Below are positions 1 to 6,260 of a stretch of 20,528 nt of DNA, piece by piece; position 1 is the first letter of the stretch; each line of letters starts with the position of its first letter. The DNA lies in assembly GCA_025356765.1 (NCBI GenBank), contig JANXRO010000069.1, positions 1-20,528 on the forward strand, given 5' to 3'. The translations under genes were made by a program, and so were the position numbers. A model generated the notes under the pieces. That model made no database searches. It was not told the DNA's origin and saw only the letters and a program-made list of their open reading frames with translations. Source of the DNA: Hyphomicrobiales bacterium. Its GTDB lineage: Bacteria > Pseudomonadota > Alphaproteobacteria > Rhizobiales > Aestuariivirgaceae.

Positions 1-1
1 C

Positions 2-271
2 ATTAGCGAACTTGGTCGCCAGCCTTATTCTGCCCAGCGCTTCATCGAAAAATTTTCAGACAGGGTTTTGTTTGGTATTGATTGCGGCCCAGACCTTGAT
101 GCCTATCGCACCTATTATAGGTTCTTCGAAACTGACGATGAATATTTCAACTACAGTGCGCAGGCGGTTCTAGAACAAGGTCGTTGGCAGATCTATGGAC
201 TTAATCTGCCAGCATCCGCGCTCGAAAATATCTACTACAATAATGCTGCTCGTTTGTTTGGAATTGCTTAA
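2..271 (+). CDS. amidohydrolase-family metal-dependent hydrolase, C-terminal part (5' partial)
   Basis: An open frame enters from the left edge (first full codon at base 2) and ends with TAA at 269-271, giving 89 residues of a C-terminus. The segment RVLFGIDCGPD resembles the late 'R-hLFGTDxP' strand of the amidohydrolase-2 TIM barrel, whose Asp is normally a metal ligand. The ending, with YGLNLP, a short helix and IYYNNAARLFGI, is typical of the C-terminal helix of this family, where an N-A-A-R-L/I-F/L motif is common. The substrate cannot be told from this fragment. The gene is convergent with the amino-sugar operon and probably belongs to an unrelated unit. The family call is fairly sure; the function is open. 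Confidence 0.7.
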   Translation: MSELGRQPYSAQRFIEKFSDRVLFGIDCGPDLDAYRTYYRFFETDDEYFNYSAQAVLEQGRWQIYGLNLPASALENIYYNNAARLFGIA

Positions 272-299
272 AGCTCTGTGCCACGGGTGATGAAATATT

Positions 300-336
300 T
301 AAAAAAAGCGAGCAACTTTTAAAATTGTCTCCCGCT
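300..336 (-). terminator. intrinsic terminator of the minus-strand amino-sugar operon
   Basis: Read on the minus strand, an imperfect hairpin (AGCG, AG, CAA pairing with TTG, CT, CGCT around an AT-rich loop) is followed directly by a run of seven T (the A run at 301-307 on the plus strand). It lies 11 bases beyond the stop codon of the last operon gene. The stem has two small bulges, so termination may be partial. It is the only hairpin plus T tract near this convergent junction. Confidence 0.6.
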
Positions 337-346
337 CCAATAGGCC

Positions 347-1411
347 TTACAGGGTAATAACTTGACCAGTGCGAACACTTTCGTCGGCCGCCAAAACGAT
401 GCGCAATGAATTGATGGCATCGTCAACATGCGCGGCAAGATCGCGGTCTTGCAATATCGCGTCGCGGAAGATTTCTTGTTCGCGGTTGCATAATTCTTGA
501 TGGCCCGGCTCATCTGTCATGTGGATCACATCATCAGCCGCAGCAAACTTGCCATGTTGATTCAACTTTGCGTGGTGAATGCGCAACGCGCTGGTTCTAG
601 TGTGGCTATCAACATCTGACGATGCGGTTTTGGATTCTTCCATTGCGATCGAAACTGAACCCTTTGGCCCGATCATATCTTTCACGAAAAAGGCCGTCTC
701 ACTCATCATCGGCCCCCAACCCGCTTCATACCAACCCACTGATCCATCATCGAAAGTCACTTGCAGCTGGCCATAATTATACATGCTGTCTTTAATTTCA
801 GGCGTTAGCCTAACGCCCATAGCATGCACGCGAAGCGGCTTTGCACCCGTCACTTGGCACATCACATCCACATAGTGCACGCCGCAATCGACGATTGGCG
901 AAATTGAATTCATCAAATGCTTATGCACTTGCCATTGTTCGCCAGATGATTGTTGATTGAGGTTCATGCGCATGACAAGTGGCTTGCCCAAAGTCTTGCC
1001 CACCTCAACAAATTTTATCCATGATGGATGCACACGCAAGATATAACCGATAACCAACTTGAGATTGGCTTTCTTGGCCATATCAGCAATGGCTCGCGCT
1101 TCGGCAACAGTGTCAGCCAAGGGCTTTTCGATGAAGACATGACACCCTGCAGCAAATGCCATTTTCGCATAAGCCGCATGTGTATCTGGCCACGTGTTGA
1201 TTGAAACTGCATCAGGTTTTAGCGCTGCCAAGGCCGCCGCATAATCAGAAAACAGCGCAACACCGGGGAATTCTTTTTTGATATCATGCCTTGCATCAAT
1301 GCCCCTCGTGCATAGACCAACAATTTCGAATTCCGCGATTTTTTGATAGGCCCGCGCATGGCTTAGGCCCATATTGCCTAAGCCGACCACCAGCACTTTG
1401 ATTTTTTTCAT
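347..1411 (-). CDS. Gfo/Idh/MocA-family NAD(P)-dependent oxidoreductase, last gene of amino-sugar operon
   Basis: This is a 354-residue protein of normal length for the family. The N-terminal Rossmann fold has the dinucleotide motif GLGNMG at residues 10-15, and the conserved EKPLA motif is at 95-99, so NAD(P) binding is well supported. The C-terminal part (about 130-350) is the substrate-binding alpha/beta domain; I see the HYVDVM segment typical of it. Family members oxidise, reduce or epimerise cyclic sugars and inositols, and one branch (GH109) uses bound NAD to hydrolyse N-acetylhexosaminides. The ATG overlaps the nagA stop codon (ATGA, 1408-1411), so the protein is translationally coupled to the amino-sugar pathway and very likely acts on a GlcNAc- or MurNAc-related compound. 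The reaction is unknown; dehydrogenase, epimerase and NAD-dependent glycosidase all remain possible. Confidence 0.88.
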   Translation of the reverse strand: MKKIKVLVVGLGNMGLSHARAYQKIAEFEIVGLCTRGIDARHDIKKEFPGVALFSDYAAALAALKPDAVSINTWPDTHAAYAKMAFAAGCHVFIEKPLADTVAEARAIADMAKKANLKLVIGYILRVHPSWIKFVEVGKTLGKPLVMRMNLNQQSSGEQWQVHKHLMNSISPIVDCGVHYVDVMCQVTGAKPLRVHAMGVRLTPEIKDSMYNYGQLQVTFDDGSVGWYEAGWGPMMSETAFFVKDMIGPKGSVSIAMEESKTASSDVDSHTRTSALRIHHAKLNQHGKFAAADDVIHMTDEPGHQELCNREQEIFRDAILQDRDLAAHVDDAINSLRIVLAADESVRTGQVITL

Positions 1412-2538
1412 TGTCCATCAATCCACGTTTTGTTGACATGCAAATTTTCCGTAAGGTGAACCATGCTGGCTCTATAGCCTTGAGCGATGCGCCCCAATTC
1501 ATTTTCAAGGCGCAAAAAGTGTGCGGGCACGAACGATGCCATGCGCAGCGCATCTTCGATACCCACACCCAATTTGACAGTGTTTCGCACGGCTTCATCC
1601 ATGCTGACGATAGAGCCAGCCAAAGTGCCATCTTCCAATTGCAACTTGTTACCAACACGCCGCGCATTGCGGCCTTGAAGTTCAAATGTGTCTGGCCCTC
1701 CGGCCGCAGGCGGCATAGCATCCGTAATCAACATAATGCGGTTTTTAGGCTTAGCGGCAAACAAAACTTTGAGAGTAATATCGTCAACGTGCAAACCATC
1801 AACAATCACGCCGCAATAGCTTTCTGAATCCGCAAAGCATGCCCCAACCATGCCCGGTTCACGCCCATTCAATTGGCTCATGGCGTTATAGATGTGAGTG
1901 AACGCGCGCGCCCCTGCTCCAAGTGCCAGTTGCGCTTCTTTCACTGTGGCCTCAGCATGGCCGAGGCTGATCAAAACGCCATGCTGTGAAAGTTCAGCGA
2001 TGAATTTTGTGGGAACTTTGTTGGGCGCAAGTGTCAGCATCACCGCGCCGCATGTGATTGCCATGATGCGATCAACATCGTGCCGCGTCATTGTGCGAAT
2101 AAAATTTTCTGGATGGGCACCTTTGCGTGCAACATCAAGAAATGGCCCCTCCAGATGGATGCCCAAGACACCTGGTACGTGATTGCTGATCGCGGCTTGA
2201 ACGGCGCCCACAGCCTGATCAATAATTTTCTGATCATCCGTAATGACCGTTGGCAAAATTCCTGTAGTGCCAAATTTGCGGTGTGACTGGGCTATGCGTT
2301 TTACAGTTTCAATTGTGGGGTGATCGTTCATCAATGCGCCACCACCGCCGTTCACTTGAACGTCGATAAATCCGGCTGTCAATATCCCACCTTTAAGTTC
2401 GTGAATTTCAATACCACGGGGCAATTGCGATGCGTGAACCACAGCGCTAATTGTTTTGCCTTCAATAATCACGGCCATGCCATCTTGCAGGCTCACACCA
2501 TCAAAAACCTTGGCTCCTGTCAGCGCAAAACTCATCAT
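1408..2538 (-). CDS. nagA: N-acetylglucosamine-6-phosphate deacetylase
   Basis: NagA removes the acetyl group from GlcNAc-6-P, giving glucosamine-6-P and acetate in the cytoplasm. The 376-residue protein has the whole amidohydrolase fold. DVQVNGGGG (59-67) replaces the HxH motif, as is usual in NagA; HLEGPF has the metal ligand Glu130; GHAEAT gives His194; THIYNAM gives His215; DGLH gives His250; and TDAM gives the catalytic Asp273. Its start overlaps the stop of the upstream deaminase gene (ATGA, 2535-2538), and a second in-frame ATG follows at once, so the true start may be one codon later. It takes GlcNAc-6-P from both the kinase of this operon and the divergent MurQ. Family assignment is firm. 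Confidence 0.96.
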   Translation of the reverse strand: MMSFALTGAKVFDGVSLQDGMAVIIEGKTISAVVHASQLPRGIEIHELKGGILTAGFIDVQVNGGGGALMNDHPTIETVKRIAQSHRKFGTTGILPTVITDDQKIIDQAVGAVQAAISNHVPGVLGIHLEGPFLDVARKGAHPENFIRTMTRHDVDRIMAITCGAVMLTLAPNKVPTKFIAELSQHGVLISLGHAEATVKEAQLALGAGARAFTHIYNAMSQLNGREPGMVGACFADSESYCGVIVDGLHVDDITLKVLFAAKPKNRIMLITDAMPPAAGGPDTFELQGRNARRVGNKLQLEDGTLAGSIVSMDEAVRNTVKLGVGIEDALRMASFVPAHFLRLENELGRIAQGYRASMVHLTENLHVNKTWIDGQ

Positions 2539-3539
2539 ATAGTCTCGGTTACTTTTTTAAGAAAGCGCGGTTGATCAGGATTTCGGCCAAGTGCTTGAGC
2601 GGTTGCTTCGATGAAACCATATGAGGTCTGGATCATTGAAATTGAGTCTAACAAGGCATGGCCAGACTTCGCGGTGTTCAATCCATCATTTCCGATTGTC
2701 AAAACTTTCGCACCTGTCGCCCGCATTTTTTGAACTGCGATTTTCGTTGTGGTGCTTGATTGATCATTTGGCGCATATGCTAACACAGGAAAATCCTTAC
2801 CCAACAATTCCAGAGGGCCGTGCATCACCTCTGCAATGGAATAAGCTTCAGCATGAATGGCGCAGGTTTCTTTCAGCTTCAATGCAGCCTCTGCGGCGAT
2901 GGGCAAGGCGGGACCCCGCCCCAAAACATAAAGCGATTCACTTTCTGCCGCTAAGTCAACCGCTTCAGGCCAGCGGATTTTACCAGCATGCGCCAAAACA
3001 TCCGGCAAGTTTGATACCGCGTTCAAAAGTTCATTTTGGTTCAACCAATGTGCAATAATCGCAGCGCCCGCTGCCAGAGAAACCACAAATGACTTTGTCG
3101 CAGCCACGCTTTGTTCGGGCCCTGCATAGAGCGGCAAACACATGTCTGCACTTGTTGCTGCGGGTGAACCTTCGACATTGACCAGAGCTACCGTAAACGC
3201 GCCTGAGTTCTTGGCCGCTTCTTGAAGCGCCACAATATCAGGGCTTTTGCCAGATTGAGAAATAGTTAGGCAAAGGCCGTTGTTGACTTGCAACTTCGCG
3301 CCATAAACCGAAATAACTGATGCGCCGATTGAACAACACGGAATGCCAGTTAGAATTTCTGTGACATATTTGAAATATCCAGCTGCATTATCTGAACTGC
3401 CACGCGCTGATGTAAGAATGGTTTGCGGTGGAGACGCGCGCAGGCGTTTGCCCAGCTCAATCAATTTGGAATTGTTAAGTTCAAGAAAGCGCGCAACGGC
3501 TTCTGGCGCCTCGGCTGATTCATGCGCCATAAAGCTCAT
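2535..3539 (-). CDS. SIS-domain glucosamine-6-phosphate deaminase (NagB-II type)
   Basis: The 334-residue protein has two SIS sugar-isomerase domains like the C-terminal half of GlmS but no glutaminase domain. Visible motifs are TSARGSSDNA (44-52), SQSGKSPD (94-101, phosphosugar binding), the PEQSVAATKSF segment (141-151) and GRGPALPIAAEAALKLKET (207-225) followed by HAEAYS (229-234). This layout is that of the NagB-II/AgaS deaminases, which convert glucosamine-6-P to fructose-6-P and ammonia and replace classical NagB in many Proteobacteria. No classical nagB is in the window. Starts at ATGA shared with the regulator stop (3536-3539) and overlaps nagA by the same device. A GlmS-like synthase role is unlikely without the glutaminase part. 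Position between nagA and the regulator supports the deaminase call. Confidence 0.9.
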   Translation of the reverse strand: MSFMAHESAEAPEAVARFLELNNSKLIELGKRLRASPPQTILTSARGSSDNAAGYFKYVTEILTGIPCCSIGASVISVYGAKLQVNNGLCLTISQSGKSPDIVALQEAAKNSGAFTVALVNVEGSPAATSADMCLPLYAGPEQSVAATKSFVVSLAAGAAIIAHWLNQNELLNAVSNLPDVLAHAGKIRWPEAVDLAAESESLYVLGRGPALPIAAEAALKLKETCAIHAEAYSIAEVMHGPLELLGKDFPVLAYAPNDQSSTTTKIAVQKMRATGAKVLTIGNDGLNTAKSGHALLDSISMIQTSYGFIEATAQALGRNPDQPRFLKKVTETI

Positions 3540-4306
3540 GGTTTTGCCTCTGGTGCAATTGTCAATTCCGCCACAAAATCATAAGAGTCACCACGATAAC
3601 ACGAGCGCGTAAATTCAACGGCTCGACCATCGCTAAGATAGGAAATACGCTCGATGAAAAGTGCTGGGCTTCCTGTGGGAAGTTCGAGCAATTTGGCATC
3701 TGAAGCTGAAAGTGCTGCTGCATGGAGGCGCTGCAAAGCGCGCACAGGCTTCAAACCACGCGCATCCAACGCGGCATAAAGCGAGCCTTCGACAAGTTCA
3801 GGATTAGGCAAAAAACTATTGGGGATAACGGCATTTTCAATGGCGAGGGGAATTCCATCAGCGCGGCGCAAGCGATGGAAGCGCGACACGCGCTCACTGG
3901 GCGATATCGAAAGTTTCAAAGCTTCATCAGGTGTTGGCAAAGCGGATGAGCGGCTTAACCAGTCTGCATCAGTTTTTATTCCGCGCAAATGCATGTCTTG
4001 CGTGAAACTGGTGAGGCGTGACAGTGGCTGCTCAATGCGGCGGCCGGGGCCGTTGACATAAGTGCCAGAGCCTCGGCGCTGCACCAACACACCCTGAATC
4101 ACCAATTCCTGAAAAGCCTTGCGTACTGTCACGCGCGAAATCGAAAGCATCTCGGCCACATCGCGTTCGGCGGGAATGGCATCTCCCTCTTTCAACTCGC
4201 CTGACTCAATTGATTTTTGCACCAGGCTTTTCAATCGCGCATAAAGGGGCGCACTACCGCTTGGATCAAAACGGCCGGGCACGAATATCCTTTGGGCGTG
4301 GCTCAT
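3536..4306 (-). CDS. nagQ: GntR-family regulator with UTRA domain, NagQ-like
   Basis: This is a 256-residue HutC-subfamily regulator. A GntR winged helix-turn-helix spans about residues 18-88 (PLYARLKSLV, then AERDVAEMLSISRVTVRKAF and the wing RRGSGTYV). A UTRA ligand-binding domain covers about 105-250. In amino-sugar clusters such proteins sense GlcNAc-6-P or GlcN-6-P and repress the catabolic genes; the symbol is given on context. I place the start at ATG 4306, which forms an ATGA overlap with the kinase stop and matches the other junctions; a TTG two codons upstream is less likely. As second gene of the operon it should be autoregulated through the TTGGTAT direct repeats at 5197-5214, with matching control of murQ at 5295-5312. 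Confidence 0.88.
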   Translation of the reverse strand: MSHAQRIFVPGRFDPSGSAPLYARLKSLVQKSIESGELKEGDAIPAERDVAEMLSISRVTVRKAFQELVIQGVLVQRRGSGTYVNGPGRRIEQPLSRLTSFTQDMHLRGIKTDADWLSRSSALPTPDEALKLSISPSERVSRFHRLRRADGIPLAIENAVIPNSFLPNPELVEGSLYAALDARGLKPVRALQRLHAAALSASDAKLLELPTGSPALFIERISYLSDGRAVEFTRSCYRGDSYDFVAELTIAPEAKP

Positions 4307-5187
4307 AACCAACGCGCCTCCAAACCCTGCGAAACACGCGCCATCATAATTGCGCCATCCATCGCATCGGCCAGTGGCAAGATAAGCGCCCGCTTAACAT
4401 CGGCATCCAGATAAGGTGGATAAACACCTTTCAAACCACCGAGCAGACAGATATGGCCAGCGCCTCTTGATAAAAGATCGCGTGCCAAATTTGATATTGC
4501 ACGTGAACCTTCAATCACAATGGTCATGCCCACAACATCGCCCTTCGCCGCTGCTTCAAAAACCAGCGGTGCCATCTGGCCATAATCTTTTGGCGTGGCT
4601 TGCTCTGACCACCGCGACAGTTCAAATCGTGTGTGCCCTACTTTTTCTAGAATAGCCTCAATCAATGGTGTGGGTTGCAACAGGCCATCAATGGCCAAGG
4701 CAGCACGGCGCACGGCGTGATGACCTGTCCATGCACCAGAGCCGTGGTCACCCAACGCAAAGCCCCAGCCGCCTACCATGTGGCGTTGTTCACCAATCAG
4801 CGCAAAGCCGATAGATCCTGTGCCCGCAATGACGATACCACCATCACCGCCACCAAAAGCACCAAGGCAAGCCACATAAGCGTCGTTATCAGCGGTGACC
4901 GATGCAAATGGCAGCTGCGCTGCCATGAATGGCTCGGCACTATTGGAGGTTACAAGCCCTGCAAGGCCAAAGCCTGCGTGAAGGTCTTCGGTTGTGAGTC
5001 CGGCTTGTTTGGCAGCGTCTGCTGCGGTGGCTGTTATGTTACGCAATGCGCCTTCAAAATCTTGATAGATATTTGAAGAGCCTCCGATGCTTTCTGCCAG
5101 CAATGCGCCGAAGCGATCGCGAATGCGGGCGCGGCAGCGGCTTCCGCCACCGTCAATTCCCAAGAAATATGCTGCCTTCGAGTCCAT
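4303..5187 (-). CDS. BadF/BadG-family amino-sugar kinase (GlcNAc and/or MurNAc kinase)
   Basis: This is a 294-residue ASKHA-fold kinase of the BadF/BadG/BcrA/BcrD family that includes eukaryotic GlcNAc kinase and clostridial MurK. Phosphate-1 motif FLGIDGGGSR is at 8-17, the candidate catalytic Asp is Asp102 in TADNDAY, phosphate-2 motif IAGTGSIG is at 120-127, GGWGFALGDHGSGAW at 139-153 is a family signature, and LLGGLKG near the C-terminus is the adenosine motif. It would phosphorylate an imported amino sugar at O6. Because the divergent gene is murQ, which needs MurNAc-6-P, a MurK-like activity on both MurNAc and GlcNAc is attractive. The start is ATG 5187: the open frame runs nine codons further up, but only through the operator. 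No Shine-Dalgarno is visible. First gene of the five-gene operon. Confidence 0.88.
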   Translation of the reverse strand: MDSKAAYFLGIDGGGSRCRARIRDRFGALLAESIGGSSNIYQDFEGALRNITATAADAAKQAGLTTEDLHAGFGLAGLVTSNSAEPFMAAQLPFASVTADNDAYVACLGAFGGGDGGIVIAGTGSIGFALIGEQRHMVGGWGFALGDHGSGAWTGHHAVRRAALAIDGLLQPTPLIEAILEKVGHTRFELSRWSEQATPKDYGQMAPLVFEAAAKGDVVGMTIVIEGSRAISNLARDLLSRGAGHICLLGGLKGVYPPYLDADVKRALILPLADAMDGAIMMARVSQGLEARWL

Positions 5188-5196
5188 CAATGCACA

Positions 5197-5214
5197 ATAC
5201 CAAAACAATACCAA
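5197..5214 (-). promoter_or_regulatory. operator: TTGGTAT direct repeats, 11-bp period, kinase side
   Basis: The plus strand shows ATACCAA at 5197-5203 and again at 5208-5214, that is two TTGGTAT repeats on the minus strand with an 11-bp period. The inner edge is 9 bases before the kinase start codon. The same arrangement, in mirror orientation, precedes murQ. The encoded GntR/UTRA protein is the natural candidate to bind here. The TTGGTAT core resembles the TGGT half-site of known HutC-subfamily operators, but those are usually inverted repeats. Confidence 0.7.
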
Positions 5215-5233
5215 ATTGGAAGTGTTTTGTTAA
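5205..5233 (-). promoter_or_regulatory. candidate sigma-70 promoter of the minus-strand operon
   Basis: On the minus strand TTAACA (5233-5228) is followed after 17 bases by TATTGT (5210-5205), matching TTGACA/TATAAT at 5 and 4 positions. The -10 hexamer lies inside the TTGGTAT repeat pair, so a bound regulator would block polymerase. A start about seven bases beyond would leave a leader of only about a dozen bases, consistent with the absence of a Shine-Dalgarno sequence before the kinase ATG. Inferred by eye only. Confidence 0.4.
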
Positions 5234-5287
5234 CAATTGCAAAAATTCACACTAAATCTGTTGAAATATATAGTTAATTTTTTCTTA

Positions 5288-5315
5288 TAGACAATTGGTA
5301 TTTATTTGGTATTGT
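5288..5315 (+). promoter_or_regulatory. candidate sigma-70 promoter of the murQ-ABC operon
   Basis: TAGACA (5288-5293), a 16-base spacer and TATTGT (5310-5315) match the consensus at 5 and 4 positions. The spacer and -10 contain both operator repeats. Transcription would begin at or next to the murQ ATG at 5322, giving a leaderless message, which agrees with the missing Shine-Dalgarno. An alternative is TTGAAA (5261-5266) with CTTATA 17 bases later, which would give a leader of about 25 bases. Neither is proven. Confidence 0.35.
5295..5312 (+). promoter_or_regulatory. operator: TTGGTAT direct repeats, 11-bp period, murQ side
   Basis: TTGGTAT occurs at 5295-5301 and 5306-5312, an 11-bp period, with the inner edge 9 bases before the murQ ATG. 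Spacing, orientation relative to the gene and distance to the start codon are identical to the operator on the kinase side. This makes coordinate control of both divergent operons by one regulator likely. Confidence 0.7.
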
Positions 5316-5321
5316 CGATTC

Positions 5322-6221
5322 ATGATCACTCAACCTCGCGCAACCGAACAAGCCGCAGACACTTCTCAAGGCATCGACACTTGGGCAAACGTCGCAGTTC
5401 TGGAAGCTTTGGTGATGGGCCAAGAGCGCGCTGTCGGTGCTGTTCGCCGTGCCATTCCGCAAATGGCGGCAGCGGCAAACGTGTTGGCTGGAAGGCTGGC
5501 GGACGGGGGTCGATTGGCCTACGCTGGGGCGGGAACTTCCATTCGCATCGCTGTTCAAGATGGCAGTGAATTGCCCGCAACCTTTGGCATGGCTGAAGAT
5601 AAAATTGTCTATCTCATTGCGGGTGGGAAAGCCGCGATATTCGAGACTTTGGCCGATGCGGAAGACGACGTGAAAGCTGGACAACGGGACGCAGCGCAAC
5701 TTGTGCCATCAGACACGCTGGTTGCCGTGGCCGCTTCGGGCCAAACACCCTATACAATCGCTGCTGCGCGCGAGGCCAAAGCCAAAGGCGTCTATGTCAT
5801 TTCAGTTGTGAATAACGCTGGCAGTGTTCTGGGTGCTTTGGGTGATCTCGAGATCGTTCTAGAATCTGGTGCCGAGGTGATTGCTGGTTCAACCCGCATG
5901 GGGGCTGGCACGGCGCAAAAGGCGGCTCTTAATTTACTTTCTACATTGACACATATTCGCTTGGGCGCAGTGCATGATGGGCTGATGGTGAATGTGCAGG
6001 CGGGTAATTTGAAACTGAAGCAACGCGCGGCAGAAATTGTTGCCAAAATATCCGGTGCAACTTTAGAGCAATCCATGCACGCGCTGAATGATTCAAAGGC
6101 GCAAGTGAAGCCAGCGGTTTTGCTTTGTTCTGGTGCGACAAGTTTTGCTGATGCACAAAAAATTCTCGAAAATACCAAAGGAAATTTGCGTCTGGCACTG
6201 GCGCAACTTAAGAAATTATAG
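5322..6221 (+). CDS. murQ: N-acetylmuramic acid 6-phosphate etherase
   Basis: MurQ cleaves the D-lactyl ether of MurNAc-6-P, giving GlcNAc-6-P and D-lactate. The 299-residue length equals that of known MurQ proteins. The SIS fold shows YAGAGTSIR (67-75), SELPATFG (82-89) with Glu83 and ETLADAEDD (108-116) with Glu114, which agree with the two catalytic glutamates known for E. coli MurQ, then AASGQTPY (137-144) and the etherase signature EVIAGSTRMGAGTAQK. The usual GTSGR is GTSIR here, a mild variant. ATG 5322 is chosen because the nine codons before it are the operator and because it gives the family's normal N-terminus; no Shine-Dalgarno is visible. It is first in an operon with an ABC sugar importer. 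Its presence shows that the locus handles MurNAc and not only GlcNAc. Confidence 0.95.
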   Translation: MITQPRATEQAADTSQGIDTWANVAVLEALVMGQERAVGAVRRAIPQMAAAANVLAGRLADGGRLAYAGAGTSIRIAVQDGSELPATFGMAEDKIVYLIAGGKAAIFETLADAEDDVKAGQRDAAQLVPSDTLVAVAASGQTPYTIAAAREAKAKGVYVISVVNNAGSVLGALGDLEIVLESGAEVIAGSTRMGAGTAQKAALNLLSTLTHIRLGAVHDGLMVNVQAGNLKLKQRAAEIVAKISGATLEQSMHALNDSKAQVKPAVLLCSGATSFADAQKILENTKGNLRLALAQLKKL

Positions 6222-6260
6222 TCTCGTAGTGCTATTAACGGGAAAAAACAGGAGAAGGAA

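Noticed and set aside
728..734. Single ATACCAA within the Gfo/Idh/MocA gene as a further operator
   Set aside because: It has no second copy at 11 bp and is inside coding sequence; one heptamer is expected by chance.
4307..4312. TTG start two codons upstream for the GntR regulator
   Set aside because: ATG 4306 forms the same ATGA overlap found at all other junctions of the operon.
5188..5214. Nine-codon N-terminal extension of the kinase (start at 5214)
   Set aside because: It lies entirely in the TTGGTAT repeat region, and the family N-terminus with FLGIDGGGS fits ATG 5187.
5295..5321. Nine-codon extension of murQ from TTG 5295
   Set aside because: It is the operator sequence itself; ATG 5322 gives the normal MurQ length and places the catalytic glutamates at the E. 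coli numbering.
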